NCBI GenBank assembly: GCA_958295665.1
Contig: OY282559.1
Location: 272,750,047 to 272,814,046 of the forward strand
Direction of reading: 5' to 3'
DNA from: Tipula vernalis
Lineage: Eukaryota > Arthropoda > Insecta > Diptera > Tipulidae
DNA: 64,000 bases
The translations under genes were made by a program, and so were the position numbers. Every line of letters starts with the position of its first letter. Positions within the stretch are counted from its first letter, which is position 1. The notes beneath the pieces were generated by a model, which was not told the DNA's origin, ran no database searches, and was given only the letters and a program-made list of their open reading frames with translations. Shown here piece after piece: positions 1-11,200 of this stretch.

Positions 1-2
1 AT

Positions 3-998
3 ATAGCTCATCAATTAAAAGTAAATGAAAAAGCTGTAGACGAAAAAATGTTGATTTCGAAAATATTATCCACGTTGCCTGAACAATATAAATATTTTAT
101 TAGTGCATGGGAATCAACCTCGCCAGGAGAAAAAACCATAGTTAATCTAACCAGTCGACTACTTGCGGAGGAATATCGGAACAAAAACAATGAAGAAAAT
201 CCTGTGGCGTTCAAGATACAGAATTATACAAAAACAAAAACGGAGGCTATACGGTGTTACAAATGTAATAGCTTGGGACATATCTCTCGATTTTGTAAAG
301 AGAGTCATAATAAAAATTCAGATGTTCGGTGTTTTAAATGTGGTAATCTCGGACATATTTCTAAATTTTGTGTCAAAACTGGAGGAAAAACTCGATCGTG
401 TAAGATATGTAAAAAAAATAATCATGATGAAACGAATTGTTATTATCGGAAAAACGGAAAAGCGAGTAATGAAAATAAAGTGGCTTTTATGGCAAACAGC
501 GATACATATGAAGTTAACTGGGTGATAGACTCAGGGTCCTCTTCACATATGGTGAATGATAAAACAACTCTAACCGAATATAAAGAAGTAAATATCAACG
601 TAGGAGTAGCGAAGAAAGATCAATCAATGGTTGCAGAAGGAGTCGGCATAGTGAAAACTCGAGACTATTTATTAAAGGATGTATTGTATGTTCCAGATTT
701 AAGTAAAAATTTGTTATCAGTGAATGCAATCTGTAAAAACGGCGGTGATGTAATATTTATGGGGGAAAGTGTAAAAATAGTAAAGAATAATCAGACAATA
801 ACAACAGGGAAACGAAACAAGAATGGGTTATTCGAGTTAAATGTACGAGTAGAGCCATCAGAAGAAGCATTAGTAGCAGATCAAAAGAAATTGGTTGATC
901 AATGGCATCATAAATTAGGCCATTTAAGTAATGGATGTGAAGTTTTCCACAAATTCCACAGATTCTATATATGTATTAGTTTCACACTGCTAAACTGA
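3..998 (+). pseudogene. Ty1/copia-type Gag-protease fragment, cut at both ends
   Basis: The frame is open from the window edge, so the N-terminus lies outside. Counting from the methionine at 48, three CCHC zinc knuckles are visible (C70-C73-H78-C83, C95-C98-H103-C108, C118-C121-H126-C131), then an aspartic-protease motif DSGSS with D161. A GAG-pre-integrase start (WHHKLGHLS, from residue 286) follows. This order is typical of copia retrotransposon polyproteins, in which Gag packages the RNA and the protease matures the particle. Homology stops near base 930; the last 22 residues are unrelated sequence read through to a stop at 998. Integrase, reverse transcriptase and RNase H are missing, so this is a dead fragment, apparently broken where the satellite region begins. 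Three knuckles is more than the one usual in copia Gag. Confidence 0.85.
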
Positions 999-1300
999 AT
1001 TCCAATTGGAAAATTTACGATTCATATTGAAATATTTAGTACTAAATATGTAATTTCATTACAAAATCTTTCGAATAAAAGTGATTTCCTGTGAAAGTAA
1101 GACCATTCAGAGGCAATATTAGTGGAATTTAGTCAAAATAATATATGGACCATAAAAAAATGAATCCAAACCATTGGCAAGTGGCGTAAATGAGATTTAA
1201 CAATTTTTAGTCTTAATCGCCAAAAAAAATGTCCAGTTTAAATTAATTCTTGGTTTAAGAAATAGTTATTCGGTATAATGGACCACAATTTTAAGCAGCC
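931..1300. other. Junction DNA between copia fragment and satellite
   Basis: No gene is seen. Near 1170 a short stretch (ttggcaagtggcgtaaa) resembles the satellite phrase ctggcaagtggtgctaa, so this may be a badly eroded monomer at the array edge. Confidence 0.4.
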
Positions 1301-4300
1301 ACTCCATGTACTATCGGATCCCTTGTTCAAATATCAAGTAGTAGGTATTAACGGTCAATGAACGATTTCAGACGAAATTTCAATTGGTACTTAAAGTTTC
1401 CAGACTAATTTATTCCCCTGGATAGGGGGTAGTTTTTGGGCTCGATGGATGTAGTAGTAGGCCATCTACTACATCTACTATCAGAAAGTAAATTCAAATC
1501 TCTGGCAAGTGGTGCTAAGGCCGATTTATCAGTTTCAGCTAAAATATCAACACCTAAAGTTTCCAAAATAATTTATTCCCCTGGATAGGGGTGAGTTTTT
1601 GGGCTCGGTGAATGTAGTAGTAGGCCAACTACTACATTTTCTCTCCGGAAGTGAATTCAAATCTCTGGCAAGGGGTGCTAAGGCCCATTTATCAGTTTCA
1701 GCTAAAATCTCAATTGTTAGAAAAAGTTTCCAGGCTAATTTATTCCCCTGGATAGGGGTGAGTTTTTGAGCTCGATGGATGAAGTAGTAGGTCGTCTACT
1801 ACATGTACTATCCGGAAGTGAATTCAAATCTCTGGCAAGGGGTGCTAAGGCCCATTCATCAGGTTCAGCTAAAATCTCAATTGTTAGAAAAAGTTTCCAG
1901 GATAATTTATTCCCCTGGATAGGGTGTAGTTTTTGGGCTCGATAGTTGTAGTAGTAGGCCATCTACTAAATCTACTATATGAAAGTGAATTCAAATCTCT
2001 GGCAAGGGGTGCTAAGGCCGATTTATCAGTTTCAGCTAAAATATCAACACCTAAAGTTTCCAAAATAATTTATTCCCCTGGATAGGGGTGAGTTTTTGGG
2101 CTCGGTGAATGTAGTAGTAGGCCAACTACTACATGTACTATCCGGAAGTGAATTCAAATCTCTGGCAAGGGGTGCTAAGTCCCATTTATCAGTTTCAGGT
2201 AAAATCTCAATTGTTAGAAAAAGTTTCCAGGCTAATTTATTTCCCTGGATAGGGGTGAGCTTTTGGGCTCGATGGATGAAGTAGTAGGCCGTCTACTACA
2301 TGTACTATCCGGAAGTGAATTCAAATCTCTGGCAAGGGGTGCTAAGGCCCATTTATCAGTTTCAGCTAAAATCTCAATTGTTAGAAAAAGTTTCCAGGCT
2401 AATTTATTCCCCTGGATAGGGGTGAGTTTTTGGGCTCGATGGATGAAGTAGTAGGCTATCTACTACATGTACTATCCGGAAGTGAATTCAAATCTCTGGC
2501 AAGGGGTGCTAAGGCCCATTTATCAGTTTCAGCTAAAATCTCAATTGTTAGAAAAAGTTTCCAGGATAATTTATTCCCCTGGATAGGGGTGAGTTTTTGG
2601 GCTCGATGGATGAAGCAGTAGGCCGTCTACTACATGTACTATCCGGAAGTGAATTCAAATCTCTGGCAAGGGGTGCTAAGGCCCATTTATCAGGTTCAGC
2701 TAAAATCTCAATTGTTAGAAAAAGTTTCCAGGATAATTTATTCCCCTGGATAGGGGGTAGTTTTTGGGCTCGATGGATGTAGTAGTAGGCCATCTACTAC
2801 ATCTACTATCTGAAAGTGAATTCAAATCTCTGGCAAGGGGTGCTAAGGCCGATTTATCAGTTTCAGCTAAAATATCAACACCTAAAGTTTCCAAAATAAT
2901 TTATTCCCCTGGATAGGGGTGAGTTTTTGGGCTCGGTGAATGTAGTAGTAGGCCAACTACTACATGTACTATCCGGAAGTGAATTCAAATCTCTGGCAAG
3001 GGGTGCTAAGGCCCATTTATCAGTTTCAGCTAAAATCTCAATTGTTAGAAAAAGTTTCCAGGCTAATTTATTCCCCTGGATAGGGGTGAGTTTTTGGGCT
3101 CGATGGATGTAGTAGTAGGCCATCTACTACATGTACTATCAGAAAGTGAATTCAAATCTCTGGCAAGTGGTGCTAAGGTCCATTTATCAGTTTCAGCTAA
3201 AATCTCAATTGTTAGAAAAAGTTTCCAGGCTAATTTATTCCCCTGGATAGGGGTGAGTTTTTGGGCTCGATGGATGGAGTAGTAGGCCGTCTACTACATG
3301 TACTATCCGGAAGTTAATTCAAATCTCTGGCAAGGGGTGCTAAGGCCGATTTATCAGTTTCAGCTAAAATCTCAATTGTTAGAAAAAGTTTCCAGGCTAA
3401 TTTATTCCCCTGGATAGGAGTGAGTTTTAGTGCTCGATGGATGTAGTAGTAGGCCATCTAATACATGTACTATCCGGAAGTGAATTCAAATCTCTGGCAA
3501 GGGGTGCTAAGGCCCATTTATCAGTTTCAGCTAAAATCTCAATTGGTAGAAAAAGTTTCCAGGCTAATTTATTCCCCTGGATAGGGGTGAGTTTTTGGGC
3601 TCGATGGATGTAGTAGTAGGCCATCTACTACATGTACTATCAGAAAGTGAATTCAAATCTCTGGCAAGTGGTGCTAAGGTCCATTTATCAGTTTCAGCTA
3701 AAATCTCAATTGTTAGAAAAAGTTTCCAGGCTAATTTATTCCCCTGGATAGGGGTGAGTTTTTGGGCTCGATGGATGAAGTAGTAGGCCGTCTACTACAT
3801 GTATTATCCGGAAGTGAATTCAAATCTCTGGCAAGGGGTGCTAAGGCCCATTTATCAGTTTCAGCTAAAATCTCAATTGTTAGAAAAAGTTTCCAGGCTA
3901 ATTTATTCCCCTGGATAGGGGTGAGGTTTTGGGCTCGATGGATGAAGTAGTAGGCCGTCTACTACATGTACTATCCGGAAGTGAATTCAAATCTCTGGCA
4001 AGGGGTGTTAAGGCCCATTTATCAGTTTCAGCTAAAATCTCAATTGTTATAAAAAGTTTCCAGGCTAATTTATTCCCCTGGATAGGGGTGAGTTTTTGGG
4101 CTCGATGGATGAAGTAGTAGGCCGTCTACTACATGTACTATCCGGAAGTGAATTCAAATCTCTGGCAAGGGGTGCTAAGGCCCATTTATCAGTTTCAGCT
4201 AAAATCTCAATTGTTAGATAAAGTTTCCAGGCTAATTTATTCCCCTGGATAGGGGTGAGTTTTTGGGCTCGGTGGATGAAGTAGTAGGCCAACTACTACA

Positions 4301-6386
4301 TGTACTATCCGGAAGTGAATTCAAATCTCTGGCAAGGGGTGCTAAGGCCCATTTATCAGTTTCAGCTAAAATCTCAATTGTTAGAAAAAGTTTCCAGGCT
4401 AATTTATTCCCCTGGATAGGGGTGATTTTTTGAGCTCGATGGATGGAGTAGTAGGCCGTCTACTACATGTACTATCCGGAAGTGAATTCAAATCTCTGGC
4501 AAGGGGTTCTAAGGCCGATTTATCAGTTTCAGCTAAAATCTCAATTGTTAGAAAAAGTTTCCAGGCTAATTTATTCCCCTGGATAGGAGTGAGTTTTAGT
4601 GCTCGATGGATGTAGTAGTAGGCCATCTACTACATGTACTATCCGGAAGTGAATTCAAATCTCTGGCAAGGGGTGCTAAGGCCCATTAATCAGTTTCAGC
4701 TAAAATCTCAATTGTTAGAAAAAGTTTCCAGGCTAATTTATTCCCCTGGATAGGGGAGAGTTTTTGGGCTCGATGGATGTAGTAGTAGGCCATCTACTAC
4801 ATGTACTATCAGAAAGTAAATTCAAATCTCTGGCAAGTGGTGCTAAGGCCGATTTATCAGTTTCAGCTAAAATCTCAATTGTTAGAAAAAGTTTCCAGGC
4901 TAATTTATTCCCCTGGGTAGGGGTGAGTTTTTGGACTCACTAGATGAAGTAGCAGGCAGTCTACTACATGTACTATCCGGAAGTGAATTCAAATCTCTGG
5001 CAAGGGGTGCTAAGGCCCATTTATCAGTTTCAGCTAAAATCTCAATTGTTAGAAAAAGTTTCCAGGCTAATTTATTCCCCTGGATAGGGGTGAGTTTTTG
5101 GGCTCGATGGATGAAGTAGTAGGCCGTCTACTACATGTACTATCCGGAAGTGAATTCAAATCTCTGGCAAGGGGTGCTAAGGCCCATTTATCAGTTTCAG
5201 CTAAAATCTCAATTGTTAGATAAAGTTTCCAGGCTAATTTATTCCCCTGGATAGGGGTGAGTTTTTGGGCTCGGTGAATGAAGTAGTAGGCCAACTACTA
5301 CATGTACTATCCTGAAGTGAATTCAAATCTATGGCAAGGGGTGCTAAGGCCCATTTATCAGTTTCAGCTAAAATCTCAATTGTTAGAAAAAGTTTCCAGG
5401 CTAATTTATTCCCCTGGATAGGGGTGAGTCTTTGGGCTCGATGGATGGAGTAGCAGGCCGTCTACTACATGTACTATCCGGAAGTGAATTCAAATCTCTG
5501 GCAAGAGGCGCTAAGGCGGATTTATCAGTTTCAGCTAAAATCTCAATTGTTAGAAAAAGTTTCCAGGCTAATTTATTCCCCTGGATAGGGGTGAGTTTTT
5601 GGGCTCGATGGATGAAGTAGTAGGCCGTCTACTACATGTACTATCCGGAAGTGAATTCAAATCTCTGGCAAGGGGTGCTAAGGCCCATTTATCAGTTTCA
5701 GCTAAAATCTCAATTGTTAGATAAAGTTTCCAGGCTAATTTATTCCGCTGGATAGGGGTGAGTTTTTGAGCTCGATGGATGAAGTAGTAGGCCGTCTACT
5801 ACATGTACTATCCGGAAGTGAATTCAAATCTCTGGCAAGGGGTGCTAAGGCCCATTTATCAGTTTCAGGTAAAATCTCAATTGTTAGAAAAAGTTTCCAG
5901 GCTAATTTATTCCCCTGGATAGGGGTGAGTCTTTGGGCTCGATGGATGGAGTAGCAGGCCGTCTACTACATGTACTATCCGGAAGTGAATTCAAATCTCT
6001 GGCAAGAGGCGCTAAGGCGGATTTATCAGTTTCAGCTAAAATCTCAATTGTTATAAAAAGTTTCCAGGCTAATTTATTCCCCTGGATAGGGGTGAGTTTT
6101 TGGGCTCGATGGATGAAGAATTAGACCGTCTACTACATGTATTATCCGGAAGTGAATTCAAATCTCTGACAAGGTGTGCTAAGGCCCATTTATCAGTTTC
6201 AGCTAAAATCTCAATTGTTGGGAAAAGTTTCCAGGCTAATTTATTCCCCTGGATAGGATTGAGTTTTTGGGCTCGATGGATGTAGTAGTAGACTATCTAC
6301 TACATGTACTATCCGGAAGTGAATTCAAATCTCTGGCAAGTGGTGCTAAGGCCGATTTATCAGTTTCAGCTAAAATATCAATACCT
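1300..6386. repeat. Satellite array, left part (167-bp monomers)
   Basis: About 30 head-to-tail monomers, each repeating phrases such as tttattcccctggatagg, gaattcaaatctctggcaag and tttatcagtttcagctaaa. The period is 167 bp (for example 2096, 2263, 2430, 2597). A variant monomer is 163 bp and carries caacacctaaagtttcc where others carry caattgttagaaaaagtttcc-like sequence; its junctions fall near 1557, 2047, 2880 and 6384. Every monomer has two small dyads: CCCCT/AGGGG with a 4-nt loop, and GTAGTAG/CTACTAC with a 5-nt loop. The first monomer (about 1300-1390) is strongly diverged. The length is close to that of DNA in one nucleosome plus linker, as in many centromeric satellites; a centromeric role is inference only. 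Reading frames of about 62 codons occur in most monomers on either strand, but the period is not a multiple of three and nothing suggests they are genes. Confidence 0.97.
6383..6386. repeat. Target-site duplication ACCT, left copy
   Basis: ACCT precedes the 5' LTR and recurs at 15138-15141 after the 3' LTR. Undisturbed 163-bp-type monomers read aatacctaaagcttcc here, so removing the element and one ACCT restores the satellite exactly. Confidence 0.93.
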
Positions 6387-6625
6387 TGTTGTGAAACACA
6401 ACGCATTATCTTATAATAAAACCCAATTTCCGCGGTCATACAACTTTCAAGGTTGATTTATAATTAGTAAGTCGCGCTGACATAATATTAAATTACAAAC
6501 AATAAGCGCATAATTATAAATATTTATCAAGGCCATTTAAAGTTGTAAAATCGCGAAATAAACATATTCATCAACATAACATTTTTCCGTAATTTTCCGC
6601 GACTCTTCAAAATTGCATTTCCGCG

Positions 6626-6632
6626 TATAAAA
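6626..6632 (+). promoter_or_regulatory. Candidate TATA box of the LTR promoter
   Basis: The sequence tataaaa follows a GC-containing stretch (ccgcg) in an otherwise AT-rich LTR, about 240 bp into it. A second TATA-like run (tatatatataatgg) lies about 50 bp downstream, so which one is used is uncertain. Confidence 0.4.
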
Positions 6633-6806
6633 ATGTTATGTTCCGCGATGATATGTTTCCGCTTAGCTTGTAAGATTTTCTATATATATAATGGAAATTC
6701 TTACAGCTAAGAGATATAGTTAAGTTACAGTTATAGTTAAATTCAGTAGGTAGTTATTAAAATATCCTATAAGAAAATAAAAAAGGTGATCTTAGTTCTT
6801 AAAAGA

Positions 6807-6812
6807 AATAAA
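6807..6812 (+). terminator. Candidate polyadenylation signal of the LTR
   Basis: An aataaa hexamer downstream of the TATA candidates. The equivalent in the 3' LTR is at 15003-15008, where it would act on the full-length transcript. Confidence 0.4.
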
Positions 6813-6942
6813 CTGAATTGTGTGATTAAAACGAAAACCGAAATTATGTAATTAATAGTAATATATTGTGTTGTAACATTGATAAAAAAAAAGGTAAGAA
6901 GACACTACTCCTACTTTTAACTAAATATATAAAACATAACAT

Positions 6943-6960
6943 TGGCGCTGCCGCAAAGCG
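6943..6960 (+). promoter_or_regulatory. Primer-binding site
   Basis: One base after the 5' LTR the sequence reads tggcgctgccgc. It begins with TGG, the complement of the tRNA 3' CCA, as expected for a minus-strand primer site. TGGCGC openings are common in gypsy-group elements, but I cannot name the tRNA from the sequence alone. Confidence 0.6.
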
Positions 6961-7050
6961 TTCCGCTAGGAACAGTGCATTTTTGAGAAAATTAACTCCA
7001 AATACTTTATCCCTCCCGTTCCGTCGTACGCACAAATTCTTGAAAAGAAA

Positions 7051-8220
7051 ATGGCCCAAATCCAAGAGACAGTGGAGAAGCGTGTCCCATTGTTCTATGG
7101 ACAAGTGGATGTTGATCCAAGTGAAGTCCATTTTTTTATTGATGCCTGCAAAAAGGTAGAAAAAACCTTGGCTGATAAGCCAGATCAGCTGGCATTACTC
7201 TTAGAGGAAGTTATTTTCCGTCTAAGAGGAAGAGCCTATACTTTACTTAAAGATCAGACAGTAAAAGACATAAAAGAGTTTTACGGCATTCTGACCAAAA
7301 AGTTCCTTCCTGCCTTCACGGTGGAAACATTACAAAACAGGCTTAGAGATGCTAAGCAAAATAAGGCAGAATCCTGTGCCGATTTTGGCTACAGAGTGCA
7401 AAGCTATGCCTTAGATTATGAAGCAGGTGTATGTGCCAAATTTGGTACTGACAACGCGCTTCCAAAACTCCTGGTGGCATCAATGGAACAAGATGCATTC
7501 ATTAGTGGATTACACAATGAATCTATTAGAACGAATTTATTGATGGCCACAGGAAAATCCCTCAGAGAACTGATAGAAATGGCAGATAGAGTAGAGCGTC
7601 AGCTTGGTTTCTCCAAAACAAATGGAACTAATAACCAAGGGGATGTTGTAACTAGGTGTCAGCTTTGTGACAAGACAGGTCACAGTGCGAAGACATGTCG
7701 AACCAATGCCTCGACACATGTACGAAGGGAAATAGTAGTACCAACCGTATCATGTAGGTATTGTAAACGTTTCGGACATGTCTTAGAGAACTGTGCTGCC
7801 AGAAAAGCCGCAAATCAAAGGTACCAACAGTTACAGTCCGGAGCGCAACTCTATGAGCCACAATTTCCGGGTAGAAACCAATGCTCAAATAGAAATCAAC
7901 AAAACTACCAACAAAGTAATGTTCAGAGAAATTATCAGTCAAATAGAGCTCAACAAACCCTCGATCATAGTCCTATAAAACGAAATTTTTATCAACCTCC
8001 AGTGAATCAGCCAAGATCTTTTCAACCTGCAGTTAACCAGAAACAACCGACTCACCTTAACGGGGCTCAACAGGGTTACAGAAGGGATCAAGATATCTGC
8101 CAACTAACAAACGGAATGCGGAGAATGAACATCAATTATATTGAAAATATTGATGAAAACTCCATTCATCACCAGGGAAACGAGGAAGGACTCGTCGAGC
8201 ACCAGCCGCACCAGCTGTAG
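7051..8220 (+). CDS. gag: Gag of the gypsy element
   Basis: A 389-residue Gag that should coat the element RNA in virus-like particles. The N-terminal half is helical and charged, like a retrotransposon capsid. Two CCHC zinc knuckles follow: C203-x2-C-x4-H-x4-C and C235-x2-C-x4-H-x4-C, the nucleocapsid signature. After them comes a Gln/Asn/Arg-rich tail that is likely disordered and RNA-binding. The start at 7051 is the first methionine in frame and lies 110 bases after the LTR. The frame is intact. Twelve codons before its stop lies the heptamer GGGAAAC in the right phase for a -1 shift into the Pol frame, so most ribosomes should end here and a minority continue as Gag-Pol. Confidence 0.93.
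   Translation: MAQIQETVEKRVPLFYGQVDVDPSEVHFFIDACKKVEKTLADKPDQLALLLEEVIFRLRGRAYTLLKDQTVKDIKEFYGILTKKFLPAFTVETLQNRLRDAKQNKAESCADFGYRVQSYALDYEAGVCAKFGTDNALPKLLVASMEQDAFISGLHNESIRTNLLMATGKSLRELIEMADRVERQLGFSKTNGTNNQGDVVTRCQLCDKTGHSAKTCRTNASTHVRREIVVPTVSCRYCKRFGHVLENCAARKAANQRYQQLQSGAQLYEPQFPGRNQCSNRNQQNYQQSNVQRNYQSNRAQQTLDHSPIKRNFYQPPVNQPRSFQPAVNQKQPTHLNGAQQGYRRDQDICQLTNGMRRMNINYIENIDENSIHHQGNEEGLVEHQPHQL
8175..8181 (+). promoter_or_regulatory. -1 ribosomal frameshift slippery site
   Basis: GGGAAAC is read in the Gag frame as G GGA AAC, the canonical X XXY YYZ form. It lies inside the gag/pol overlap (the pol frame is open from 8157, gag stops at 8220), and slipping by -1 enters the pol frame exactly. 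The same heptamer is used by some retroviruses. I see no obvious strong stem just downstream by eye. Confidence 0.8.
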
Positions 8221-11200
8221 TTCAGGCGAGTCCAAGTTCCGAAAATATAACTTATAATAACTATCAGAGTTCCGCCTCGGTAGTTCCTACGAGTTCCGCC
8301 TCGTACCAATGTAATAACTATCAGAGTTCCGCCTCGGTAGTTCCTACGAGTTCCGTCTCGTACCTTTATAATAACTATCAGAGTTCCGCCTCGGTAGTTC
8401 CTACGAGTTCCGCCTCGTATCAATATAATAACTATCAGAGTTCCGCCTCGGTAGTTCCTACGAGTTCCGCCTCGTACCAATGTAATAACTATCAGAGTTC
8501 CGCCTCGGTAGTTCCTACGAGTTCCGTCTCGTACCTTTATAATAACTATCAGAGTTCCGCCTCGGTAGTTCCTACGAGTTCCGCCTCGTATCAATATAAT
8601 AACTATCAGAGTTCCGCCTCGGTAGTTCCTACGAGTTCCGTCTCGTACCTTTATAATAACTATCAGAGTTCCGCCTCGGTAGTTCCTACGAGTTCCGCCT
8701 CGTATCAATATAATAACTATCAGAGTTCCGCCTCGGTAGTTCCTACGAGTTCCGTCTCGCACCAATATAACAACTATCAGAGTTCCGCCTCGGTAGTTCC
8801 TAAGAGATCCACCTCATTATGTCATAGCAAGTACCAGAGTTCCGCCTCGGAACTACCAACAAACATAAGATCAACCGTCTCAAGCAAGACAATTGTAACT
8901 CCCACCGTACCGAAAGGAACGGAGGAGGTTTGGCCACCAACGGAACCATTCATGACCATTGCTCAAATCCACACACCTCAAGATGAATTTAAAACTCACC
9001 AGATTAACCTGGTGTCCAAACACAAATTTACCCACGATGTGGTAAAATTAAAATTAGCAGCATCTTGTAAAGAGTCTACTCTTTTAATAGATTCAGGTGC
9101 TTCCGTGTCATTAATCAAGGTGAAAATGATTAAAGATATAAAATCGATAGACCGAAGAGGGAAGTCTCTACTAAAAGGGATTGGCAAAGAAGCCACAACT
9201 ACTCTAGGGTGTGTATCTACACACGTAGACATCCCACCATTCCTAAAAATTCCTCACAAATTCCAAGTAGTTGAGGACGATTTTCAAATCGATCAAGATG
9301 GAATTCTCGGGAGAGATTTTCTAAGTGATAACAAAGTTGATATTCTTTACAGTACTTCAGAACTGAGTATACTTGGGAATAAAATCAAATTTTTAAATAA
9401 CCCGGCTAAGATACGACTTCCTCCTCGAGAAGAAGTAGTTGTACAAATATCAACTCCCACAAATAACCAATATCTATGCAACTCAGAAGAAGTAATGCAC
9501 GGTGTATATATTGGAAATTGTCTCATACAACCTCACATGCTGAAAGCCCAGATCAGCATAGTCAATACAAACCCCAACGAAGTAATCATTGAGAACTTCG
9601 TACCCAAACTCACCTCTTTAGACCAATATGACGTCTTACAATTCGAATCTTGCTCTGAATCAGAAGAAGATCAATATCTCGAAACTAGAGATGATGTTAT
9701 ATTAGAACGAATAATTCCAACTTTGGATGAAAATCTAAACGTTGAAGAATCTACCTCACTCCTTGAACTAATCAAGGAGTATTCAGACATTTTCTTTGTC
9801 GAAGGCGACAAACTTTCAAGCGTGCCTGGTGTCAAACATCAAGTACATCTTCACGATAACACACCTCCAATAAATACCAGACAATACAGAGTTCCTCAAG
9901 TACTGAAGAAAGAAATAGATACCCAGGTACAAAAGATGCTGGATGATAATATTGTCACCCATAGCACCAGTCCATTCAATAGTCCTTTATTAGTTGTGCC
10001 AAAAAAACCGGACAAAAATGGCAAAGTAAAATGGAGAGTGGTTGTTGACTTTCGAAGAGTCAATGAGGCAACAATAGGCGACTCGTACCCACTCCCACTA
10101 ATAAATGACATTTTTGATCAATTGGGGCACTCTCAATATTTTTCCACATTAGACATGGCCAGCGGGTACCATCAAATTGAGATGGATCCCAGTGATAGGC
10201 ATAAGACAGCGTTTAGCACAGATTATGGCCACTTTGAATTTCTCAGAATGCCTTTTGGAATGAAGAATTCACAAAGCACATTTCAGAGAATGATCAATAG
10301 TGTGTTGCTTGGACAACAAGGCCTAAAATGTTTTGTATATCTAGATGATGTCATTGTCTATGGTAGAAATTTGAGAGATCACAATAGTAAGTTGAGGGAC
10401 ATTTTTGAAGCATTCAGGAGAAACAACCTCAAGATCCAAACAGAAAAGTGTCAATTCTTAAGTAAAGAAATTCAATACTTAGGACACATCATAACTCCTG
10501 AAGGCATAAAACCTAGCCCTAAGACAGTAGAAGCAATAGTAAATTTTCCAGTTCCACGAAACATGCGTGAGACTAAAAGTTTTCTAGGTCTCGCTAGTTA
10601 CTATAGGAAATTCGTTCCAGCTTTCTCTACAATCGCAGAGCCTCTGCACCAATTAACAAGAAAGAAAAACAAGTTTGAATGGTCCCAAAAGTGCCAAACC
10701 GCGCTCGACTGTCTTAAGAGTAAACTCATCACAACTCCAATACTCCAGTACCCAGATTTTGATAAAGTGTTTATCCTAACGACAGATGCCAGTGAATATG
10801 GCGTAGGAGCCATACTAAGCCAGATGCATGATGGTAATGACTTACCGGTGGCATATGCCAGCCGTTCACTCAAGCCCGCGGAGAAGAACTACTCAACGAT
10901 TGAGAAGGAGATGCTCGCCACAAAGTGGGCAGTTGAGGTGTTCAGACCGTACCTGTTCGGGCGTAAGTTCACCATCAGAACAGATCATAAGCCACTAATT
11001 GGTGATCTTAAAAATGCATCAAAAAGAATTTTAAATTGGCGTCTACAACTCGCAGAATATGATTACAATGTAGTTCATGTCTCGGGTAAGACAAACACTG
11101 GAGCGGATGCGCTCAGCAGGGTACGCGAAGAAGAAGTACGAGTCATTACCAGATCTAAAACAAAACAACAAATGGTTAAGAAAAATGAGGAAACAATTAA

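Larger units (their letters stand above)
6387..6941 (+). repeat. 5' LTR of gypsy element
   Basis: 555 bp, TGTT at the start and AACA at the end. It contains a TATA-like tataaaa at 6626 and an aataaa at 6807. It reads the same as the LTR at 14583-15137, including the nine-A run near its end. Confidence 0.95.

Noticed and set aside
2096..6285. Repeated frames of about 62 codons in the satellite, both strands
   Set aside because: They follow from a stop-poor monomer. The period of 167 bp changes frame each unit, both strands are equally open, and no start context or domain supports a gene.
8169..8765. Antisense 198-codon frame over the gypsy minisatellite
   Set aside because: It is the mirror of the 57-bp repeat, whose sense frame is the continuous Pol frame.
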